Part shown: piece by piece, positions 54,924 through 64,000 of the stretch
Layout: each line of letters begins with the position of its first letter
Position numbering within the stretch: the first letter of the stretch is position 1
Origin: Diphasiastrum complanatum
Lineage: Eukaryota > Streptophyta > Lycopodiopsida > Lycopodiales > Lycopodiaceae
Length of the DNA stretch: 64,000 bases
Assembly (NCBI GenBank): GCA_029204225.1
Contig: CM055101.1
Location: forward strand, 4,961,246 to 5,025,245
Reading direction: 5' to 3'
Position numbers and translations under genes: made by a program
The notes under the pieces: model-generated
Databases searched by the model: none
The model's input: the letters and a program-made list of their open reading frames with translations, nothing else
Told to the model about the DNA's origin: nothing

Positions 54924-57010
54924 TAGTCGAAAATACGAGTACGCAGGCTGAGAACGGAGAGAATGTAGAGATTGCGAGGTAAAATTAAGAATGACAATCC
55001 AAAATGAGAGATAGAATGAAGAAAATGAGAGGTATACCTATGAATGACAAGAAGTTACTAAACTACAAGGATTAATTAACCACAGTTTATGACTATTGAC
55101 GTCAAATCAACCTCGAGTGTACAATGACGGGCAGCATAAGAGTATTCGGACAGTAATTGTGGTCCAATCACAATTTTTTGTTCTGCCCGACGGGATATTC
55201 GAAAATCACAAAAATTTGGCCAGGAAAGTTAAATATAATTTCCGTCCGTCAACCACTGTTACAGTTCGTCATAGATGGACACCATTCATTGGGACTCATA
55301 AGCGTTGAAAGCGTGCGAAGTCAAAAACAACATCTTGATAAAGGGCCCATTTTGAGTTCTAATATCTCCTAATGTAACCAAGCTTTTGACCATGATGTGT
55401 TTTATAGTTGTGAGCCGGTACTGATAGATGTTGAGTTTTATGCAAATGATCAAGATGTATGGAGAGCATTGAAATCTTATGTGCATTTTGGCATGAGATG
55501 GCTGAAAGTTGCTATCCAGAAATTGAGTTGTCTGAATCCCATAGCTGTTATGAAGGCAGTTCAAGTTGTTAAGAGTTATAAACAACTCACTCCATTTCAT
55601 TATCCAGTTGGGCCTTTGGAGGAAAGCCTGTTCCGAATGGTTTGAAAGGTCAGAGATAAAGACTCCATCGCTTAAGGAATGAGACATTTGATAGGTGAAA
55701 CCAACTGAGATATTGGGTTTGTCGGACAGAGATTGCCCTTCCCAGGTGAGTCGCCACTGTTGGAAGGGAAAAAGACCCATTTTTTAATGGATTTTCAGGT
55801 TGAAAGCCACTTGATAAGTTCACATACTAGGAGATGGGTGAGTTTCCATGGGTGAGAGGAGAGAATATTTTTCTTAGGATTCTCATGCAACCTATATTAA
55901 CCTATTGACCTCCTATTCTTGCATTATAGCAATCAATCACTATGCAAGTGCTCCTATGTCCAATTAAAAGTTTGGGCCCTCATATTATTATTAATTACTT
56001 GTAACGACCATGCTCAAAATGACGTAGCATAACTAATAACCACATACAACTGGAGTGACCGACTATCCACGTCATGAATTATTCCAATTCCCTTGTATAG
56101 GACATGGACATAACAAATGATATGCTAGAGAGCTTTGATAAAATTGTTTCTGCAAAGGATGTACATATTAAGGAGGAGTTAAATCCATTGAGTGGACTCC
56201 CAACTCAATCCATTGACGTTTCCATTCCCCTTTCCACATCACCTATCCAAGAGACATGGTAAAATTCGTTGGACTTCACCAGTCGCCAATTTCTTGACTT
56301 TCTCAATTATCACTGGCTTGATAGATTCTACCAGCTCTATCTTCTATGATGGCATTGTTATTTTGCTTGTCGGTGTGTCTGTGTACTTTGGGACTTTTGT
56401 CTAATTGTCCTCCTCTTCACTTGTTTCATAACCGGGTGTCACTAAGATTTTTTCTTATAGTGCATTCGGTCTATAGGTGGATTGGTCAAAACATGTGCAT
56501 CTCGAATTGTATAAGCCAAATGTCTCCTAGCTAATTGTGAATTCCGCATTGGACAATCTTGGCATGTATGATTAACTTCACATTGTACACAACGTGGTTC
56601 AAATGTTCATGGATCCCTCAATGTGGACATTCGGTGTGGTGATGTTTTCCTCCACATCCATAGCACCTTACTAGCTGTAGTATGTCATCACCTCTAAGTT
56701 GGAAAAGTAAAAAAAACAATCAATAGAAGATGGATAAATATGGATGAGAGAGTTACGAACAATTGCATGAAAACAATAGTGTAACAGATGGATGTAAAGA
56801 AGGATCTAACAGATGAACATGATGACAGTTACATTGTCAAGAGGAGATGGAAGATGGAACAAAAAAGTGAACATTGTGATGGCATGGATGACAACTAATG
56901 TGAAGGAACAGTTGGCAACGATGGTGCCTGGGCGGGTGGGGTCTGGGACGTCCGTGGTGACGCCCCAGCGCAGGGGTCTGGGGGACTACACTGGTCTCCA
57001 ACACTGAACA
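54924..57010. other. Unassigned DNA with a possible minus-strand gag scrap
   Basis: 54924-55100 may hold the right end of element copy 2. 55397-55645 is an open plus frame (LKSYVHFGMRWLKVAIQKLS) with no relative known to me. On the minus strand near 56690-56640, RCYGCGGKHHHTEC resembles a retroelement zinc knuckle but with 13 rather than 14 residues. Many stops surround it. 56930-57000 is unusually GC-rich for the neighbourhood. Confidence 0.4.
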
Positions 57011-57871
57011 TGTTGGGTTTGTATAACGAAATACTTGTGTTTGAATATACTATTTATCAGCTCTGATATCACTCTTGTTGAATACGATATCTAGTCAAGG
57101 GAAAAACTCAACATTAAATTATGACAGGATCTTTACCAATCTATTGATTCAGACTATTATTTAGATCGACCAGAGAAATATCTTTGTAGGTGTCGAAGAC
57201 AACCATGAAGGTAGCGAAACAGTTAGGCGTCTATGATAGCCATGCTTCCTTCAAATGAAATATTTCGAATGATTCGTGGAACGAGTATCGGTAAACGGGA
57301 AAGGAGTTATCAGAAGGCATTCGACAATGCAAACACACATAAATAAAATAGAGAACCTGTATTAAGCTGTTGTGAATACATCACGATCATGTGCCAGAGA
57401 ATGGTTCACAGTAGTAATGCACAATGTGTTGTGATCTTACTATGCTAGTTATAGATTGAATACTATTTCTACTTTTTGAATTACTTTCACTCTTTCTGAA
57501 ATCTCTGATCTTATGGAATCAAATAATCTGATACAAAGGAATTCATGGATGAACTCTGATTCACACTACCCTTGATTATTCACTTAAATATCTGGTATGA
57601 ATCATCCTCTGTTAGTTACTGAATTATTGTATGTATATACACACTAGTTGCAATAGTCGTGAAGTGAACAGTGACGCAGTCTGTATTGTACAGAGCAGAC
57701 GATGAGCTTCGGTGAAGTCAACGTCGATGAAGTCGAGTCGATCATGCTCTGGTTCAAAGTCAGTGTACAGACTGTTCGACTTATGCGAGTAAGAGTGCTG
57801 TCGATGTAGAGAGAGAATTTAGTGCTTGGGAATTGAATTTGGGTGAGTAGGAGTGAAGATTAACTCCAACA
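57011..57871 (-). mobile_element. Copia 3' LTR (TGTTGG...CCAACA), 861 bp
   Basis: It begins TGTTGG and ends CCAACA. The adjoining bases at 57872-57882 are the complement of a purine tract (AAGGGGGAGTG), and then copia RNase H on the minus strand. On that strand a TATA-like GTGTATATACAT lies near 57640. It is therefore the downstream LTR of a minus-oriented element. No partner LTR lies within the window. Confidence 0.72.
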
Positions 57872-57879
57872 CTCCCCCT

Positions 57880-58500
57880 TGAGCTTAACTCCTAGGATCC
57901 TGAATGAAGCTTAATAATCAACATGTTATTTCCTCGACATGAGTTTTGTCAAAATATCAACCAACATACTATTAATATGACAGTAACTTAATTTGACAAT
58001 CTTGTTCAAAACTTTCTCTAAGAAAATGAAATTGAACTTCGATGTGTTTAGTTTTAGAGTGAGTGTGTGGGTTCAGAGATAAAACTATGCAACTCTGATT
58101 GTTGCAATGAAGTATAGTTGGTTTGAATTGAGGGAACATCAGGTCCTGAAGTAATCTTCTGAGCCAGATAATTTCCTTCACTATAGAGGTGGCTGCAACA
58201 TATTTGGACTCTGTGGAAGACAAAAAAATGCATTTCTGCTTTCGACTATTCCATGAAATGGGTCCTCCTGCTAGAAAGCATAGGTAGCCAGAGGTGGATT
58301 TTCGTGTGTCCACATCTCCAGCCCAATCAAAGTCGAAATAAGTAGTTAGAGCGTCCTCTGTATTTCCATTATACACAGAGCATAGTGCTTTGTGGCCTGA
58401 TTGTATCTTAATACTCTCTGTATAGCTTTTCAAAAAATTGGCTTTTCTCATGAATTTAAGAGTAGATTTGATAGCTTTCTTGATTCATGAGATCTTTAAA
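57880..58500 (-). pseudogene. Copia RNase H domain
   Basis: One open frame (58451-57972) holds DFDWAGDVDTRKSTSGYLCF (first catalytic Asp), GGPISWNSRKQKCIFLSSTE (catalytic Glu), KYVAATSIVKEIIWLRRLL, LHCNNQSCIVLSLNP and KTKHIEVQFHFLRE, then the short tail to the purine tract. The usual Asp of CDNQSA reads Asn (CNNQSC). Upstream RT is lost: homology fades at about 58500. RNase H would remove the RNA template. Relatively well preserved, suggesting a younger insertion than those at 40 kb. Confidence 0.88.
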
Positions 58501-58865
58501 CAAACTTAAACCACAAGAAGCAACATGTTGGTAGAATATAAATTTAAAAGTGCATAATTTTTTTCAAAAGCATTTAATGTCACTGTAGAATTATGGTGGG
58601 GCCCATAGCCATAGTTTTACAATCGTTCCTAGTGCCAAAGCCAATAAAAAAAATCGTTTTTTCAATAAGCTTCACATTTTATGTTGTTATAGAATTTTAG
58701 AGTGTACGTTTAACTCTCGCATTTCACTAATTTGAGTGGTGTAGATCTTTTATAAGGTTGTGTGCTGGAAAATATTTTCAAAGCACTCAAACGGGCCCGG
58801 TCTCCAAAGAGATCCTAACACAAAATGTGTATAATATCTATCCAAGATTCAATGGTAAGTGCCCC

Positions 58866-59069
58866 TCAAACAAGCTGTTCAGGTGAAATATCTTCTTCCA
58901 AATGCCAAATATCATCGGGGGACCTGCCATTTGAAATAGTAGCCCCACCATTACTGACTTGCAGTGGGGAGGCCTTGACACGTGGCGCGTTTTGATTTGG
59001 GCGAGTGGAAGTCACACTCGTTGACGGTTGGTTGGATTCGAGAGACGGACAGGCTTGTGCGACAGCCAA
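58866..59069 (-). CDS. Possible first exon of a divergent gene
   Basis: A minus frame of 67 codons begins MAVAQACPSLESNQPSTSVT and ends DDIWHLEEDISPEQLV. Composition (Ser/Pro/Asn, then acidic) is gene-like and unlike the retroelements. It lies head to head with the OTU gene's leader, so a shared promoter at about 59070-59200 is plausible. No clear GT donor was found just before the TGA, so it may be a short ORF or chance. No family recognised. Confidence 0.3.
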   Translation of the reverse strand: MAVAQACPSLESNQPSTSVTSTRPNQNAPRVKASPLQVSNGGATISNGRSPDDIWHLEEDISPEQLV

Positions 59070-60273
59070 CCGGTCGTGAATTGGCTACCTCCCACATGCG
59101 TTCGGCGACGGACGTTTAATGCGTCCGTCTCTTCTTTTCCCTCCTCTGGCTCGTCTAGTCTCGTCTTCTGGGAAATGAACGAAGAATACGAAGAGGAAGA
59201 GGAAGAGGAAATGGCGCGCGATCTTGTTTTCTTGACGATAAGCAGCGGCAGATGATGCAGGAAACGAAAGAAAAGATTACTATTACCGCATGAGAGTGCA
59301 TTTAGGGTTATAATATTGATCTACTTTGTTAGGGGAAGCGATATAATCCTCGGATCTACAGATTTGAAGCGGCCAAGATCTGGTTTCTATCGACCTTGCA
59401 GACTCGTTGTGTCTTTTTGTCGTTCGCTGAATGATATGATTTATTTTGGTTGTCGAGGAACTTATTATTGATCAGCATTGGCAGTGGAATTTGTGATGCG
59501 TGGGAAGCTTTCAAGCGGCGGATATACATCTTAGATCTGCTCCTTTTGGTGGTTGTTCTGCCGGCTTAGTTATTTTCAATAGACGCATTTTGGTATTTAT
59601 ACTGATTAGATTGTACACTCGAGTTTGTGGTGTCGGACTAGCTGCGTGGAAAGCTTTCGACCTGTTGATTCACATCTCAGGAGCCAGATCTCCTCCGTTT
59701 CTTCGGCTTTGTTGACCTGTGAAGAATTTTACTCGGGATCTGGCGCATGCCTGGACGCTTTCGTGCTCTTATTGGACAATTAAACTCTTTGAAGTGACGG
59801 ATATAGTTGGATCTACAGCGTTGAGGGGAAGCCTTTTATATATTTGTCTCCATATTAGGTACCGAAATCCCGTACACTTGACACAGTTTGTGCAGTTTAT
59901 GCCTGTCTTCCTGATGAGCCTTCGCTAATATCCTGTAATGTCGTGCGAGCAAACTTGTAGTGCATCATTTCTTCATTGAGCTGTGACTGCCAAAAGGACT
60001 TATACTTTTGTGTGACTTTTCCGATGACAATCTATCTCTTAATGAGCTTTCTCTTTGAATCAACTTATTGTTTTTCCCGCGACTATAGTCATCCTCAACT
60101 ATCTGAAGCTCTATCTGCACCCCTCTATTTATTCAACTTCAAAATAGTGGTTGCACCATTTTAGCTGATACACGTAGGCATTGTTGCCTGACAACAGAAG
60201 GTCAAGAAAACGTTACTGGCTTCTCCACTGCTGACTATTTTGAAGCTTCTGAGCCAGAATAGTTTTGGATATA
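59070..60273 (+). promoter_or_regulatory. Promoter and 5' leader region of the OTU gene
   Basis: No main coding frame. GC is higher than in flanking repeats. A short upstream frame at 59177-59253 reads MNEEYEEEEEEEMARD, from a GAGGAA-repeat. T-rich stretches and several GT/AG sites suggest a leader intron between about 59230 and 60260, which is common in plant genes. The transcription start cannot be fixed. Confidence 0.4.
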
Positions 60274-62839
60274 ATGGGAAAACCGGCACATTATGAAGGG
60301 GTAGTTTTGGATGGTTATCAGCCTGCTGCAGGCCCTAGATCTTCCTGGGAAGTCTGGCGAGAGCCTGCTGGTACAGCACCTCCTGCTAACTGCGAGGCAA
60401 ACGCAGAACCCCAGCATGCTCTCCCTACTGCCCCGCTATCGGAATGGACTTCCATTCCAGGGTTGGAAGCACAACAGTGCGATGCTCTCCAAAAGCTTTC
60501 TACTCGTGGTGTTCATTGGAAACATCCTACTCAATCAATATCGATGGTCTTCACGTTACATCATGGCGGTGATGTTGCAGCTGACGGCAACTGCCTTTTT
60601 ACTTCATTTCAGAAGGCAATGCAGCTTATTGATTCTCCTTTGGAAATACGACAGCTGACTGTTCAGAGATTTAGTCGTGATTATGAGGCCAACATTTCAA
60701 ACTTCCGTGCAATAGATGCGTCAATCAAGCATTTGTACTCTCCTAACTTATCGGCAGGCTGGGGTGTACATGTTGTGCAAGAGGTGAAGTTGCTGGCCAA
60801 AAAGTCGGATCGGGATGTCATGGATGCTGCAATAAATGAGCTGGTGCAAGTGGGAGTTGCAAGGTGAGAAGTAGGAGCATGTTTATAATGCCTTTGGCTG
60901 AAACGCTCAACGTATTAGCATTTATTCAACATTTAGAATCTCATTTTGGTCTTTCACAAGTTTGATACTACAAAGGCTTGGGTTGCATCTCTCGGAGAGT
61001 TAATCGGTTTGTTTCGTAACGTGGTGAACTGTTTGCAGGGAGCAGTAGTTTAACTTTGTGCAATTTATGTAACGAAGTTCATGGATCTGGAAATATTCGA
61101 GCTTATGTCTTTGGTTTCCCTTTTTTGTTGATCAATACTAGAACCCAGCACCCCTAAGTTAGATCAAGTCTATTTTACACCTACCATTGCTGATAAGATG
61201 TCAGTATTCAGTGAATTAATTAAATGTACCATGAATATGTGGTTGGTTCCGTCAAAGTTTACTCAAAAAACTGAACTTTTTTTTTTTCAAATTACTGGTG
61301 TTTTAGGCGTCAATTTGAGCTATGCAGCAAGTATAGGTTGTGTGTTGGTTTGCTATGGTGTTCACTGTGAGAAATAATCTGCTGGGTCCTGTAATTTCAG
61401 GGATGCTGCAGCAGAATCTGTGTACAAGGAGCATTGTCTTTCCATTGAGGATGGAGAGCAGTGGGCAAAATATATGTCAATAGCTGGTCAATCTACTGAT
61501 GAATATGACATTGTTACTTTACTATACACAGAGGAAGGCTTGTTGAGTATTGATGAGAATCGAGAAGGTCGAGCTGCTGCTTTTGGTGATGACATTGCAA
61601 TTGAAAGTCTGGCCACAGAATACGAAAGAGAAATTTTTGTGGTAAGATGTTTGTTCTTGTTTATATATTTGCCATGGGTTCGAACCTTGGAAAATGTTGC
61701 TTCAGAAAAATAGCTTGAACGTAACCCCTTACAAAACCCTTGAGTTTTCTGAATGATTTGTGCTGACAAGCTTTGGAGTTGTTATTTTTCATACCTCCTG
61801 ATATTGTAGTCATTGAATTGTTATTCAATGAATGCAATGCACTGGCCAGAAGTGGTTTGGGAGCATGCATATGGTGTATCCGTGTATTGTATGCTGTACT
61901 GAAAGTGTTTTTGTGGTTCCCTCTGAAATGATATATATTTTTGGTTATGTAAGTTCTCAGTCTTATATTGATTTGTAACTCTCTGCTTTGCATCTTCCTC
62001 CAATCACTTTTCTTAGTGAATATCAGGCTAACTGGTTCTACAGTCTATACTTATTTTGGATTTTATTTTGTCACACCATGAATGACACTGTTATTAGTGG
62101 TAGCTGTTTTGTTTAAGTAAATCTTTGGTGAGACTGAGTATTTGATTGGTGTCATTTTTCTTTTCAAGAACTTACAGAGTTTTTATAGTGGATATGTGAT
62201 TTTATCTCTTTCTATCTGACCCACCAGAGAAATTTGACATTAACTTGGCGAATGTGAAGGCCCACAATGTACGGTTTTGATGCTAGGCATTTTTACAGTG
62301 CTGTGTTGCATAATGTTACTTCAGGTCCAGGCACATGGAGCTGATGGCATGATTGAAGGCGACAACTGCCTATTCTTTCTTCCACACTGTCCTCGTACTA
62401 TGATAAATCATCTCCCTATATTCTTATTCATGAAAGGCACAGGTACTGGCGTACTATCCTAGTTATGTAAGGAGATTTGAATTGTCAGTCATATCCTCTT
62501 ACATTTTTTCTACGTTGTTTAGGGCTGTCTTTGCTGGAAATTATAAGATGTCAGTCATATTCTGTTACGGAACTGTATTGGCTGGAAATGAGAAGATTTC
62601 AGCACTTGCCTGCCTTGCAGCACTCTAAAATCATACAGAGATGTCAAATTGCATTTTGTGTTTTTCAGCATTTCTTTGTGTAATGGATCATCAATTCTTG
62701 ACATTCCCCTAAAACAGTTGTTATTCTTGTGTTCTTTGAGATTGAAGGCTGGTGTGGAGCTGGAGCTGATCACTATGAACCGATTATTGCTAGGACTGCT
62801 CCAACACTTTCAAGGGATAAAGCTGCTATTTCCTTATGA
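60274..62839 (+). CDS. OTU-domain cysteine protease (deubiquitinase), four exons
   Basis: Exons 60274-60863, 61401-61641, 62325-62442 and 62748-62839 use GT-AG sites and join in phase into 346 codons plus TGA. The start chosen is ATG 60274 (MGKPAHYEGVVLDG). The OTU core: GDVAADGNCLFTSF with Asp104 and nucleophile Cys107; EIRQLTVQRF; EQWAKYMSIAGQSTDEYDI; AFGDDIAIESLATEYEREIF; and GWCGAGADHYEPI with catalytic His325. Members cleave ubiquitin chains from proteins in cytosol or nucleus. The first 90 residues look disordered and Pro-rich. No transmembrane segment or signal peptide. All catalytic residues are present and no break is seen, so it is probably active. Which plant OTU subgroup it belongs to I cannot say. 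Confidence 0.93.
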
Positions 62840-63640
62840 CATCACCCTGCGAGGAATGTTTTTAGCACTTTCAGACTGCTAAGATATTAATTGTTTCAGT
62901 TTGAGAAAAGTGACTTAAGGTGCGACAGTGAGACTAGCTACATTCTTTTTCATGGATAAGAGCTTTGCCAGTAAGATGAAGTGAGGTTGATTTTATGTTG
63001 AGGTAGGTGTAAAGTATATTCTCTACGATGTGGTCCATTCTTTAGTAGTCAAATAATTTTGTGAACAGGAAGTGCCCCCATTTTTGACAGATATTCTTTT
63101 GCTGCTACACAGCAAGATTGATAGACTGCAGTTTGCAGTAGTTTTGATCGAGGCTGGCCATTGATGCAGTTTTTTCTAGAGAACTTTTCTTCAGGTCTTT
63201 GTCTGACTTATGAGTGGTTGTAGGTTTTCATTTTTGTAGTTGGATCTTTGTTTTTTTCGGCTTTGCGTTTTGGGAGAACAAAGAGTCTTCTTTCTTGAAG
63301 TCATTAATCATATTCCTTTTTATACATAAGATTTTACTGTATGCTTCATCCTTGAACATCATGACCTCTTTTATTATATAGGAAAAGGATTTTAACAAGG
63401 GTATGTTACATTTTTAGGCAGGATTGTATCTGAAAAAGTTTTTCTGTGTTGTCTTGTGAGAGGTCCTGAGAATTTTTTTCCCAGAGCTTGGTGTGCACTT
63501 TGTAAGTTTTGTTGTTTTCTTTATCCATGACCTGAAATAATCCAAACTTGCAGCTTCGTATTCCTTTCATTGATAACTTCTTTGTGGATTTTAATGATGG
63601 AGGTGCTGTTGCAAGACTAGGTAAATTTTTGCTGGTAATG
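62840..63640 (+). other. 3' region of the OTU gene and spacer
   Basis: T-rich, non-coding, probably 3' untranslated sequence followed by spacer. I see no clear polyadenylation signal close to the stop. An exon-like segment (TTGCAG then an open stretch to CTAG-GTAAAT) lies at 63555-63620 but is too short to assign. Confidence 0.4.
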
Positions 63641-63870
63641 ACGTAGTTGTTATTGTCCCAATAAATAGACTCGAGTCTCCAATAAGTGCGGAGTTGGTGA
63701 GAGAACTTGTGAGAACTTCCCTTCCGCTTGAGGTTAGGGGTTCAACTCCACTCCACCACACTAATAAGGACATACAAGAGAAAGAAACAAATAGTCTTGA
63801 GCCCTGCTCCTTTGTTTGAGGTTTGAGGGTGTGCAAGACTTTTGTAAATTTTCAAAGGGTGTTAATCATG
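63640..63870 (+). mobile_element. Possible tRNA-derived SINE
   Basis: An A-box-like TGGTGAGAGAA (63695-63705) and a B-box GGTTCAACTCC (63739-63749) are spaced as in pol III internal promoters of SINEs. The B-box fits the tRNA consensus GGTTCRANNCC. The body runs toward a T/A-rich tail. The minus frame here (WSGVEPLTSSGREVL) is just the antisense reading of this sequence. No target duplication identified. Confidence 0.45.
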
Positions 63871-64000
63871 AAATTGCAAAGATTTGATCTATAATTTTAT
63901 AGTCTTTGTACGCATTCCATGGTCTTGTAACATTAATGAAATTTTAACAACAAAACCTTGAGGGAATAAAATTCAGCTTTTCACTTTTTCCGTTCTTATG

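Noticed and set aside
63555-63620. Exon-like segment flanked by TTGCAG and GTAAAT
   Set aside because: Only about 65 bp, no homology seen and no neighbouring exons; could be chance, so not annotated as coding.
1-64000. CRISPR arrays, tRNA or rRNA genes, bacterial operons
   Set aside because: The repeats are microsatellites, long eukaryotic repeats or 17-bp scattered sites rather than regularly spaced direct repeats; no tRNA cloverleaf or rRNA signature noticed; spliced genes indicate a eukaryote.

Overview
This looks like nuclear DNA of a land plant. The evidence is two spliced plant genes with GT-AG introns, a COR413-type cold-regulated membrane protein (17.0-18.4 kb, minus) and an OTU-domain cysteine protease (60.3-62.8 kb, plus). 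They sit in a background of decayed Ty3/gypsy and Ty1/copia retroelements and (CA)n-bearing repeats. The repeat style suggests a non-flowering lineage, but this is a weak inference and the species cannot be fixed from the window.

Layout. 1-8.9 kb: gypsy pol pieces on the minus strand, then a gypsy gag-protease-RT run on the plus strand that changes abruptly to copia near 7.65 kb. 9.6-12.1 kb: deleted copy 1 of an unusual multigene mobile element. 12.5-16.5 kb and 28.5-33.2 kb: two arms of a long non-coding repeat in opposite orientations, flanking COR413 and a copia/gypsy patch (25.3-27.3 kb). 33.2-42.2 kb: mixed gypsy and copia fragments, one LTR, a long coiled-coil reading frame, and a gypsy integrase end followed by an RNase H-like ORF. 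45.6-54.9 kb: copy 2, the fuller copy of the unusual element. 57.0-58.5 kb: a copia 3' end with its LTR. 58.9-64 kb: gene-rich end with the OTU gene and a probable tRNA-derived SINE.

The main discovery candidate is the element at 45.6-54.9 kb. It carries (i) a spliced DDE-like transposase candidate; (ii) 'gene B', an acidic protein I do not recognise; (iii) a histone H3-family reading frame that aligns without gaps to H3 from the first half of the alphaN-alpha1 region to the C-terminus and keeps a KQTSR-type tail; (iv) a Ulp1/C48-like SUMO-protease-type ORF downstream in the same frame; and (v) 'gene A', a spliced protein of unknown family. About twenty 17-bp motifs, ATATCG-N7-GCGC, lie in both orientations between and upstream of these genes. 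Copy 1 retains genes A and B, including the gene A intron position, and has its own array of the same motif with a different 7-bp core. A self-mobilising unit that encodes a histone, a SUMO-type protease and its own iteron-like sites would be new to me. Both copies carry stops or frameshifts, so the copies seen here are probably dead.
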